Assembly: GCA_036403815.1 (NCBI GenBank)
Contig: DASWQH010000012.1
Location: 62,001 to 126,000 of the forward strand
Length of the DNA stretch: 64,000 nt
Source of the DNA: JACVRN01 sp036403815
GTDB lineage: Bacteria; Acidobacteriota; Blastocatellia; Pyrinomonadales; Pyrinomonadaceae
Reading direction: 5' to 3'
The notes below the pieces were generated by a model. The model saw only the letters and a program-made list of their open reading frames with translations. It was not told the DNA's origin and did no database searches. This document shows positions 1-6,273 of this stretch, one piece after another. The translations under genes and the position numbers were made by a program. The number at the start of each line of letters is the position of its first letter. Within the stretch, counting starts at the first letter, position 1.

Positions 1-16
1 AAGTGAGGTTCAAGCA

Positions 17-766
17 ATGAGGAGCAAAGGAAGCGCCGCTTTCCAGCAGCATAAACAATCATCTTTTCAAACCAACCGCTTTGCAGCATTCATTCTCATC
101 CTTTTAACTCTGGCGACACCCATCGCCGGAATTGCGCAGACGCAGAAGCAACAGAAGCCCGTTGCCCGTCTGGTCAGCACGTCCCGTCAGACCACACCCG
201 CACCAAGAGCACGACTTGTCGCATCCATTCCGGCTTCGCAGATTCCTGCAACGGATCGAATGACTTCATCAAACAGGGCTTCGTCCAACGCTCGCCTGAT
301 TTCATCAAGCCCTCGCACGGTTTCATCAAGCCCCGTCTCAAGCACAACGTCTGCCGCAGCGTTTGCGGGCGCATCCAGTCTTGAGCGGCGCGCTTTCGAG
401 CTTGTTAATTCAGAGCGCCGTGCGCGCGGCGAATCACCGCTCGTGTGGGACGCGGAGTTGTCGAAGATGGCGCGACAGCATTCGTTTGACATGGCACGCG
501 CGGGCTTCCTGGATCACAGAGGGCCGGATGGGCGCGACATGGCAGATAGAGCGCGCTCGATGGGCATTCGTGGCTGGAAAGTGCTTGGAGAGAACATAGC
601 CTTTAATCAGGGCTTCGATGATCCGAGCGCGTTTGCCGTCGAGCGCTGGATGGGTTCGTCTAAGCACCGCGATAACATTCTCAACAGGCAGTTCACACGC
701 ACAGGGATTGGTGTTGCGCGCGCATCCGATGGTAGCATCTTCTTTACGCAAGTCTTTATGAGCTGA
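17..766 (+). CDS. Exported CAP/SCP (PR-1-like) domain protein, YkwD type
   Basis: 249 residues. An N-terminal hydrophobic stretch (about residues 23-40, ending IAGIAQ) looks like a signal peptide. Residues 45-120 are low-complexity Ser/Arg/Ala/Pro with repeated SSSPR/SSSPVS runs, probably a flexible linker. Residues 125-249 form a CAP domain: FELVNSERRARGESPLVWD, then HSFDMARAGFLDH, GENIAF, SSKHRDNILN and the terminal VGVAR...FFTQVF pattern. The CAP His/Glu residues (H of QHSFDM, E of GENI, H of SKHRDN) are present. The family is secreted; bacterial members have mostly unknown roles. Substrate is not predictable. The gene is complete and precedes ispE by 81 bases. Confidence 0.85.
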   Translation: MRSKGSAAFQQHKQSSFQTNRFAAFILILLTLATPIAGIAQTQKQQKPVARLVSTSRQTTPAPRARLVASIPASQIPATDRMTSSNRASSNARLISSSPRTVSSSPVSSTTSAAAFAGASSLERRAFELVNSERRARGESPLVWDAELSKMARQHSFDMARAGFLDHRGPDGRDMADRARSMGIRGWKVLGENIAFNQGFDDPSAFAVERWMGSSKHRDNILNRQFTRTGIGVARASDGSIFFTQVFMS

Positions 767-847
767 AATAGACCGCTCGCGCGCTTGAGTTAAACACAAA
801 AGGGCGGTCGGCGCTTTTTATCAAAGGAGAAAGGCTGGCCGCCCTTC

Positions 848-1768
848 GTGTCTCTTCCTACGTTCACGCTTCCGGCTTACGCCAAAATCAACTGGACGCT
901 CTATGTACTGGGTAAGCGTACAGACGGCTTTCATGAGTTGCGAACCATCTTACAAACCGTCACGCTGCATGACCGCTTAACCTTCACTGCGCGCGATGAC
1001 AACCGGCTGGTTCTCACCTGTGACGATGCGACGATTCCCGTTGACGAAAGAAATCTGGTACTGCGTGCAGCCACGGCTCTCAGGGAAAAGCATAAGATTA
1101 GAAAGGGCGCATCGGTTCATCTAGAGAAACGGATTCCGGCTGAGGCTGGCCTGGGCGGCGGCTCATCTAATGCGGCTGTGGCTTTGCTGGGGTTGGCGCA
1201 TCTCTGGCAGTTGGAGACCGGCAGGGAAGAACTGGCGCAGATTGGCGCTCGTCTGGGCGCGGATGTCCCATTCTTCTTCACGGGCGGAACGGCGCTGGGG
1301 ACTGGCCTTGGAACTGAAATCGAGCCTCTCCCAGATGTTGAGGCAGGGCATCTACTGATTATCAAGCCGCGCGCCAAAGTCTCAACCCCTGAAGCTTATA
1401 AAGCATTAAAGCGCCCCGCCTTGACAAAGGAAACGAGCGACATTATTCTTTCTATTTCTCGTGCAGAGGCGCAAATCGCGGATTCTCTACATGAGGGGCT
1501 GCACAACGATTTCGAGCAGGCGATTTATGAGCTATACCCGGAAATCGCCCGCGCTCGCGCTAGCTTAATCGAACAAGGGGCAAGGGGCGCGCTTCTGGCT
1601 GGAAGCGGCGCGAGCGTCTTTGGTATCTTTGAAAATGAGGAAGCGCTTGGCCGGGCACGAAGCGTTCTGGAAGGTGAACCGGGCTGGCGCGTCTTCGCAT
1701 CGGCGGCGCTGGGTCGTGAGGCTTACCTTGAAGCCCTCCGTACTTGCGCCGCTCTCCTCCAACAGTGA
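848..1768 (+). CDS. ispE: 4-diphosphocytidyl-2-C-methyl-D-erythritol kinase
   Basis: 306 residues, normal for the family. IspE phosphorylates CDP-methylerythritol in the non-mevalonate isoprenoid pathway. The N-terminus has the GHMP-kinase signature PAYAKINWTLYVLGKRTDGFHEL; the ATP-binding loop AEAGLGGGSSNAA lies near residues 97-110 and the C-terminal LLAGSGASVFG near 250. The start is GTG; no in-frame ATG precedes the conserved PAYAKIN block, so GTG is chosen, although the nearest purine-rich SD-like sequence is about 20 bases upstream. ispD and ispF occur together about 16 kb downstream. Confidence 0.96.
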   Translation: MSLPTFTLPAYAKINWTLYVLGKRTDGFHELRTILQTVTLHDRLTFTARDDNRLVLTCDDATIPVDERNLVLRAATALREKHKIRKGASVHLEKRIPAEAGLGGGSSNAAVALLGLAHLWQLETGREELAQIGARLGADVPFFFTGGTALGTGLGTEIEPLPDVEAGHLLIIKPRAKVSTPEAYKALKRPALTKETSDIILSISRAEAQIADSLHEGLHNDFEQAIYELYPEIARARASLIEQGARGALLAGSGASVFGIFENEEALGRARSVLEGEPGWRVFASAALGREAYLEALRTCAALLQQ

Positions 1769-1777
1769 GATTGAAAT

Positions 1778-1852
1778 TGGGGCGTAGCCAAGTGGTAAGG
1801 CACCGGTCTTTGGAATCGGCATTCGTAGGTTCGAATCCTTCCGCCCCAGCCA
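1778..1852 (+). tRNA. tRNA-Gln (anticodon UUG)
   Basis: A 75-base cloverleaf. Acceptor TGGGGCG (1778-1784) pairs with CGCCCCA (1842-1848); discriminator G and encoded CCA at 1850-1852. The anticodon stem CCGGT/ATCGG (one G-U pair) carries loop CTTTGGA with anticodon TTG at 1810-1812. T-loop GGTTCGAATCC is intact. The U-starting acceptor and G discriminator are typical of tRNA-Gln. It lies between ispE and prs. Confidence 0.95.
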
Positions 1853-1858
1853 AACGTT

Positions 1859-1935
1859 AAGTCCCAAGTTCCAAGTCCAAAGTCCCAGGTTGCAGGGGCA
1901 TCTGACATGGGACATGGAACTTGGGTCTTGGGACT
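1859..1935 (+). repeat. Foldback 1, heptamer inverted repeat before prs
   Basis: The left arm is a run of 7-base units (AGTCCCA, AGTTCCA, AGTCCAA, AGTCCCA); the right arm is the reverse complement of similar units (AGTCCCA, AGACCCA, AGTTCCA, TGTCCCA). The base of the hairpin ends three bases before the prs ATG, leaving no room for a Shine-Dalgarno. Confidence 0.85.
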
Positions 1936-1938
1936 CTT

Positions 1939-2886
1939 ATGGGCACAACCGGCGGCATCAAGGTCTTTTCGGGTAACGCGAATCGGGCGCTCGCCCAGGA
2001 GATTTGCCACTTTTTGAGCTGCGATCTGGGGCGCGCCATCACGGAGCGGTTCTCGGACGGCGAGTTCAACTTTCAGATTGACGAGAACGTGCGCGGCGGC
2101 GACGTGTTTATAGTTCAGCCTACGTGCCCGCCCACGGACGCGAGTCTGATGGAATTGCTCATCATGCTGGATGCTTTCCGGCGCTCTTCTGCGGAACGCG
2201 TGACGGCTGTGATTCCGTATTACGGTTATGCGCGCTCGGACAAGAAGGATCGCCCGCGAGTTCCGATTTCGGCAAAGCTGGTGGCGAACCTGATTGCCAT
2301 CGCCGGAGCGCATCGCGTGCTCACGATTGACCTGCACGCGTCGCAGATTCAGGGGTTCTTTGATATTCCGGTGGATCACCTCTTTTCCGCGCCCGTCATG
2401 ATAGGCCACTATCAGGAGAACCTTTTGCCGAATCTGACGGTGGTTGCGCCCGACACTGGGGGCGCGGAACGCGCGCGCGCCTACGCTAAGCGCCTGAACG
2501 CAGAGCTTGCCCTGTGCGATAAACGGCGCGAGAAGGCGAACGTCGCCGAAGTGATGAACGTCGTCGGCGATGTGCGCGGGCGAAACTGTTTGGTAGTTGA
2601 CGACATGTGCGACACCGGCGGGTCTTTGACTAAGGTCGCGCGCGCTTTGAAGAATGCGGGAGCCGAACGCATTCATGCTTGCTTCACGCACCCTGTTCTT
2701 TCGGGGCGCGCCGTGGAACTTCTGGCTCAATCCGATATTGAGCAGATTGTCGTGACGAACACGATTCCGCTGCACGAGCGCGCGTGCGAGCTGGAAAACA
2801 TTACCGTACTTAGCATTGCGCCTCTTTTGGCGAAAGCTATTAAGTCGATCCATGAGGAGACAAGCGTCTCTTCGCTCTTCGTATGA
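1939..2886 (+). CDS. prs: Ribose-phosphate pyrophosphokinase (PRPP synthase)
   Basis: 315 residues from ATG 1939; an in-frame TTG at 1921 lies inside the foldback arm and would add six residues unlike the family, so it is not used. Makes PRPP from ribose 5-phosphate and ATP for nucleotide, His and Trp synthesis. Motifs: KVFSGNANRALAQEI at the N-terminus, ATP-site YYGYARSDKKDRPRVPISAK, metal-binding LTIDLHASQIQGFF, and the PRPP-binding VVDDMCDTGGSLTKVA. Class I bacterial length. Fits the later nucleoside-salvage genes, which supply or use ribose phosphate. Confidence 0.97.
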   Translation: MGTTGGIKVFSGNANRALAQEICHFLSCDLGRAITERFSDGEFNFQIDENVRGGDVFIVQPTCPPTDASLMELLIMLDAFRRSSAERVTAVIPYYGYARSDKKDRPRVPISAKLVANLIAIAGAHRVLTIDLHASQIQGFFDIPVDHLFSAPVMIGHYQENLLPNLTVVAPDTGGAERARAYAKRLNAELALCDKRREKANVAEVMNVVGDVRGRNCLVVDDMCDTGGSLTKVARALKNAGAERIHACFTHPVLSGRAVELLAQSDIEQIVVTNTIPLHERACELENITVLSIAPLLAKAIKSIHEETSVSSLFV

Positions 2887-2894
2887 AGGGCAAA

Positions 2895-3060
2895 CACTGA
2901 AAGCTTCAGCTTCAGCAGTCAGCCATCAGCTTTCAGCAAGGAACAGTCCAGAGAGTCTGGAGAGTCCAGAGAGTCAAAAGCGACTTTCTTTTCACTCTCC
3001 AGACTCTCTGGACTCTCCAGACTCTCTGGACTTTGAGCTGTTGTTGCTGGCTGCTATTTG
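2895..3060 (+). repeat. Foldback 2, nested inverted repeats before rplY
   Basis: The inner palindrome at 2943-3032 has arms built from GAGAGTC separated by TG or CA (period 9), with centre CAAAAG...CTTTTC. Outside it, 2900-2938 contains CAGC-rich units (AGTCAGCC, ATCAGC) imperfectly complementary to 3034-3058 (GCTGTTG, GCTGGCTGC), so one foldback appears to sit in the loop of another. An SD (GAGGAAAG) follows at 3068-3075. Confidence 0.8.
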
Positions 3061-3079
3061 CTTATTAGAGGAAAGAATC

Positions 3080-3739
3080 ATGGCAGAAAGAAATGAGATA
3101 ACGGTTCGCGCTTCCAAGCGCGAGGGTCGTGGAAAAAATGATGCGCGACGCACGCGGCGCGAAGGATTGGTGCCGGTCACGGTTTACGGCGGCGAAGGCG
3201 AATCGGTTTCGGCGGTCGCGCCCTTGCGCGAACTGGCCGCAATCCTTCGCTCCGAAGCGGGACACAACAGCATCTTCACCATTGACATCGAAGGCGTCGG
3301 CGCAAGCGAAGTGATGTTTCAAGACCGACAGATTGACCCGGTTAAGGGTCGTCTGGTTCATGCGGATTTGAGAAGACTCGTGAGCGGGCAGAAGATGGAA
3401 TTCACGGTTCCGATTCATCTAGTGGGCGAACCCCTCGGCGTGCGAGAAGAAAGCGGAATCCTTGAGCAAGTCCTGCGCGAGGTCGAGATTCGCTGCGATC
3501 CTAGAAACATCCCTGACTCGATTGACCTGGATGTCTCTAATCTGGACGTTCACGACCTGCTTCACGTCTCGGACATTCCGCAGGACGAGAACATAGAGAT
3601 TCTAGCCTCGCCCGACACGGTCATCGCTACCGTGAGCGTGGTGCGCGAAGAGCCTGTGGAAGCGCCTGTGCTTGAGGAAGCGCCCGCCGAGCCTGAAGTC
3701 ATCGGCAAGGGCAAGAAGGAAGACGAAGAAGAGAAGTAA
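3080..3739 (+). CDS. rplY: 50S ribosomal protein L25 (Ctc/TL5 long form)
   Basis: 219 residues from ATG 3080, chosen because GAGGAAAG lies just upstream and the protein begins with the family pattern ERNEITVRASKREGRGKNDARR. The longer open frame runs back through a foldback and is not coding. An N-terminal 5S rRNA-binding L25 domain (residues 1-95, with LVPVTVYGGE) is followed by the TL5 C-terminal beta domain (about 100-190) and a Glu/Ala/Lys-rich tail. Binds 5S rRNA in the large subunit. Next to pth, as in many bacteria. Confidence 0.95.
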   Translation: MAERNEITVRASKREGRGKNDARRTRREGLVPVTVYGGEGESVSAVAPLRELAAILRSEAGHNSIFTIDIEGVGASEVMFQDRQIDPVKGRLVHADLRRLVSGQKMEFTVPIHLVGEPLGVREESGILEQVLREVEIRCDPRNIPDSIDLDVSNLDVHDLLHVSDIPQDENIEILASPDTVIATVSVVREEPVEAPVLEEAPAEPEVIGKGKKEDEEEK

Positions 3740-3848
3740 AAATTAAAAAGGTAAAATGCAGAACTGAGGACACGCTTGCAGCGTGAATCCGACAACAGAA
3801 TCAAAGTTGAAAGCTTTGTCCTTCCTTTTGCATTTTTAATTTTTACTT
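3736..3848 (+). repeat. Foldback 3, A/T-rich inverted repeat before pth
   Basis: Left arm AGTAAAAATTAAAAAGG and on through TGCA...GAGGAC; the right arm is the complement (GTCCTTCC...TTTTGCATTTTTAATTTTTAC). It begins at the rplY stop codon and ends about seven bases before the pth ATG. The interior has a small extra hairpin CACGC-TTGCA-GCGTG at about 3771-3785. Confidence 0.8.
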
Positions 3849-3855
3849 TTGCCTT

Positions 3856-4416
3856 ATGTTAATCGTCGGGCTTGGCAATCCGGGTGCGCAGTACGAGTGG
3901 ACGCGCCACAACCTTGGGTTCATGCTGGTTGATATGCTGGCGCGTACACAGGGCGCGCAAGTGAAGCGGCTTGAGTGTCGCGCGCTTGTAGGCTTGACCG
4001 AGATAGAAGGCGAGCGCGTTGAGCTGGTCAAGCCGCAGACCTACATGAACCTGAGCGGCGAGTGTGTCTCCTGCCTGCTGGCAAAGCCTGAGCGGGAGCG
4101 CTCCTCTAAAAGCTTGATTGTCATCAGCGACGATCTGGCTTTGCCCTTCGGGACGATTCGCCTCAGACCACAGGGTTCTGCCGGTGGACATAACGGGCTG
4201 AAGTCCATCATCGCGGCGCTTGATACGGAAGAGTTCATGCGCTTGCGAATCGGCATCAACCCTGAGCACCCTGTAAGCGATACGAAGCGCTACGTGCTGG
4301 AAGAGTTTCCGAAACGAGAGCGCGAAGAGGTCGAAAAAGTTTTAGCACGCGGTAGCGATGCGCTCCGCACCGTCATCAGAGACGGAATTGAAAAAGCAAT
4401 GCAGCAATACAACTAG
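3856..4416 (+). CDS. pth: Peptidyl-tRNA hydrolase
   Basis: 186 residues, normal length. Releases tRNA from prematurely dropped peptidyl-tRNA. N-terminal LIVGLGNPGAQYEWTRHNLG holds the catalytic His (RHN) and Asn; KPQTYMNLSGE and the Asp region ISDDLALPFG...GSAGGHNGLKS are conserved, as is RLRIGI. There is no SD; the start codon lies directly after foldback 3. The rplY-pth pairing is classical. Confidence 0.97.
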   Translation: MLIVGLGNPGAQYEWTRHNLGFMLVDMLARTQGAQVKRLECRALVGLTEIEGERVELVKPQTYMNLSGECVSCLLAKPERERSSKSLIVISDDLALPFGTIRLRPQGSAGGHNGLKSIIAALDTEEFMRLRIGINPEHPVSDTKRYVLEEFPKREREEVEKVLARGSDALRTVIRDGIEKAMQQYN

Positions 4417-4500
4417 TTTTCAGTTTTCGGTTCTCAGTTTTAAGAAGGGACGAAAAGCTTTACCGAAAACCGAAAACTGAAAACTGAAAACTGAAAACTG
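4415..4500 (+). repeat. Foldback 4, heptamer inverted repeat between pth and rpsF
   Basis: Left arm units AGTTTTC, AGTTTTC, GGTTCTC, AGTTTTA; right arm is four to six copies of the complementary GAAAACT/GAAAACC. Centre CGAAAAGCTTTACCG. The left arm begins at the pth stop codon. A separate good SD for rpsF follows 50 bases later. Confidence 0.88.
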
Positions 4501-4564
4501 TTAATTTCCTTCTTGCTTCATCTCTAAATGGTGAAGCTTTAGACATCCGAGAGGAGGATGAATT

Positions 4565-5017
4565 TTGGCGAATCAGAGAACTTATGAGGTGATGTACATC
4601 GTGGACACGGATACGTCTCAGGATGACTTCACACGTTTGAGCGAAACCCTTCAGCAGATAATTACAGAGCAGGGCGGCAGCATCACGAAATCCGAAGACA
4701 TGGGACGCCGCACGCTCGCTTATCCCATCAGCCACAAGAACGAGGGGCATTACATGCTGCTCGAAATTGACGGCACGGGACGCGAGATTGCAGAGCTTGA
4801 GCGCCGCATGCGCGTCAACGATCAGATCGTACGCTACCTGACCGTGCGCGTTGACGAAGACCGCCAGCGCGCCGAGAAGTTCAAGGCCAAGCGCGCACGC
4901 AAGGCTAGCAAGCGCCCGCTCGGCGGCTCCTCAAGAGGCGGTGGCCGCCATGAAAGAAGCAGCAGCGTCAGCGTAGCACCGGCAGCAACAACGTCTGCGG
5001 AGGATTTGGAGTCATAA
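4565..5017 (+). CDS. rpsF: 30S ribosomal protein S6 with C-terminal extension
   Basis: 150 residues. The start is TTG: GAGGAGG at 4551-4557 is seven bases upstream and the ATG at 4558 leads into a short out-of-frame stop. Residues 1-95 are the S6 fold (RTYEVMYIVDTD, YPISHKNEGHY, ERRMRVNDQIVRYLTVRVDED). From about residue 105 there is a basic/Gly/Ser tail (GGSSRGGGRHERSSS) longer than in most S6 proteins. S6 pairs with S18 on the 30S platform. First gene of rpsF-rpsR-rplI-dnaB. Confidence 0.95.
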   Translation: MANQRTYEVMYIVDTDTSQDDFTRLSETLQQIITEQGGSITKSEDMGRRTLAYPISHKNEGHYMLLEIDGTGREIAELERRMRVNDQIVRYLTVRVDEDRQRAEKFKAKRARKASKRPLGGSSRGGGRHERSSSVSVAPAATTSAEDLES

Positions 5018-5136
5018 AAGCTATCAGCCGTCAGCAGTCAGCTTTTTTTCGATTTCAGGTCTGAGCTTTTCTAATCTCAGATTTGAGATTAGAGAAATAA
5101 AAAGCTGAATGCTGACGGCTGATAGCTGAAAGCTTT
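5016..5136 (+). repeat. Foldback 5, heptamer inverted repeat between rpsF and rpsR, nested
   Basis: Outer arms use ATCAGCC, GTCAGCA, GTCAGCT and their complements (GCTGACGGCTGATAGCTGA). The interior (about 5070-5096) holds a second perfect hairpin, TAATCTCA...TGAGATTA. It begins at the end of rpsF; an AAGGAAAT SD-like sequence follows before rpsR. Confidence 0.88.
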
Positions 5137-5151
5137 AGAAAAGGAAATATT

Positions 5152-5484
5152 ATGTCTAGTAATTACTCAGATGATAGGGATCGCGGTTTTGATAGCGGCG
5201 AAGGCGGAGGCGGGCGACGTGATCGTGACCGTGACCGTGGCGATAGAGGCGGGCGTGGAGGCGGAGGCCGACGCATGCATCGACGCAAAGTCTGCGGCTT
5301 CTGTCGAGAGAAGATTGACCTCATTGATTACAAGGATGTGAAGCTCCTTCAGGGCTTCATTCCTGAGCGCGGGAAAATCCTGCCGCGTCGCATCAGTGGA
5401 ACGTGCGCTACGCACCAGCGCATGCTGGCCGAAGCCATCAAGCGCGCGCGCAACATAGCGCTCTTGCCCTACGCGACGGACTAA
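5152..5484 (+). CDS. rpsR: 30S ribosomal protein S18 with Arg/Gly/Asp-rich N-terminal extension
   Basis: 110 residues; typical S18 is about 75-90. Residues 1-40 are a repetitive RDRDRDRGDRGGRGGGG-type leader. The S18 core follows: RRKVCGFCREKIDLIDYKD, LLQGFIPERGKILPRRISG, TCATHQRMLAEAIKRARNIALLPY. The CxxC plus C-x2-H residues mark the zinc-ribbon (C+) form. SD (AAGGAAAT) is present. Partner of S6, whose C-terminus is also extended. Confidence 0.95.
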   Translation: MSSNYSDDRDRGFDSGEGGGGRRDRDRDRGDRGGRGGGGRRMHRRKVCGFCREKIDLIDYKDVKLLQGFIPERGKILPRRISGTCATHQRMLAEAIKRARNIALLPYATD

Positions 5485-5508
5485 CACTAGAAGGAGGAAA
5501 GAAAAGAT

Positions 5509-6087
5509 ATGGCACACACAAACGTCCTCCTGCGCGAAGATATTGAGGACTTGGGCGCGCGCGGCGAAATCGTACGCGTTCGCTCCGGCTACGCGCGCAA
5601 CTATCTTCTGCCGCGAAAGATGGCTGTAGAAGCAACCGCAAGCAACGTCAAGCAGATCGAGCAGGAACGCAAAGCACTTCTGAAGAAAGAAGCGGCGGAG
5701 CGCGCCACAGCCGACGCGCAGGCCGCACAGCTTCGCTCCCTTCGCTTGAGCTTCGAGCGCAAGGTCGGCGAGCATGGATTGCTCTATGGCTCCGTGACTT
5801 CGATGGACATCGCCGAAGCGTTAAAGGAGCGCGGCTACGAGATTGATCGTCGTCGCATCAGTTTACGCGAAGCGATTAAAGAGACGGGCGATTACACCGT
5901 TCCCGTTCGCCTTCATAGAGAAGTGACGGTAGAGATTCCAGTCGTCGTCACGGGCGAAGGCGGCGCTGGAGCACAGGCTGCCGCGCCTGCGGAAACCACT
6001 GCAACTGCTTCGGCTGAAACGGTGCGCGAGGATAATGCAGAAGGCTCGCCGGAGCCTGGAGCAGACTCAGCCGCCGCAGTCGAATAG
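5509..6087 (+). CDS. rplI: 50S ribosomal protein L9 with C-terminal Ala/Glu tail
   Basis: 192 residues; typical L9 is about 150. The N-terminal rRNA-binding domain is clear (VLLREDIEDLGARGEIVRVRSGYARNYLLPR), then a long helix rich in Lys/Glu/Ala and the C-terminal domain (GLLYGSVTSMDIAEAL). Residues from about 155 are Ala/Glu/Thr-rich low complexity. Strong SD AAGGAGGAAAG; 24 bases after rpsR. Followed by a long hairpin, then dnaB. Confidence 0.96.
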   Translation: MAHTNVLLREDIEDLGARGEIVRVRSGYARNYLLPRKMAVEATASNVKQIEQERKALLKKEAAERATADAQAAQLRSLRLSFERKVGEHGLLYGSVTSMDIAEALKERGYEIDRRRISLREAIKETGDYTVPVRLHREVTVEIPVVVTGEGGAGAQAAAPAETTATASAETVREDNAEGSPEPGADSAAAVE

Positions 6088-6161
6088 AAGAAAATTCTGC
6101 TGACACTTGCGCGCGGGAAGAGAATTCGTTGTCCCGCGTCCAGGTCATGTAGTATAGTCAC

Positions 6162-6230
6162 GGCTGCAAGCCGGGCTTAACCCGACGAGGGTTTTTGACA
6201 CGGCTTGCAGCCATAATTTTTGTCTTTTTC
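6162..6230 (+). terminator. 12-bp stem hairpin with T-rich 3' side between rplI and dnaB
   Basis: GGCTGCAAGCCG (6162-6173) pairs perfectly with CGGCTTGCAGCC (6201-6212). The loop contains a second stem AACCC/GGGTT. ATAATTTTTGTCTTTTT follows, so it can be read as a Rho-independent terminator of the ribosomal-protein operon. A possible promoter (TTGTCC at 6129, TATAGT at 6153, 18-base gap) lies just upstream, which would make it a dnaB leader hairpin instead. Confidence 0.55.
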
Positions 6231-6273
6231 CACAGGCATTTCCTTTTCTGCTTTTTAATTTCGTTCTCCCGAA

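Noticed and set aside
1723..2853. 376-residue open frame on the minus strand
   Set aside because: Lies antisense to prs and the end of ispE; Arg/His-rich with no family resemblance, as expected of a shadow of a GC-rich coding gene.
2816..3079. An 88-residue N-terminal extension of L25
   Set aside because: It passes through the end of prs and foldback 2; ATG 3080 has a proper SD and the family start.
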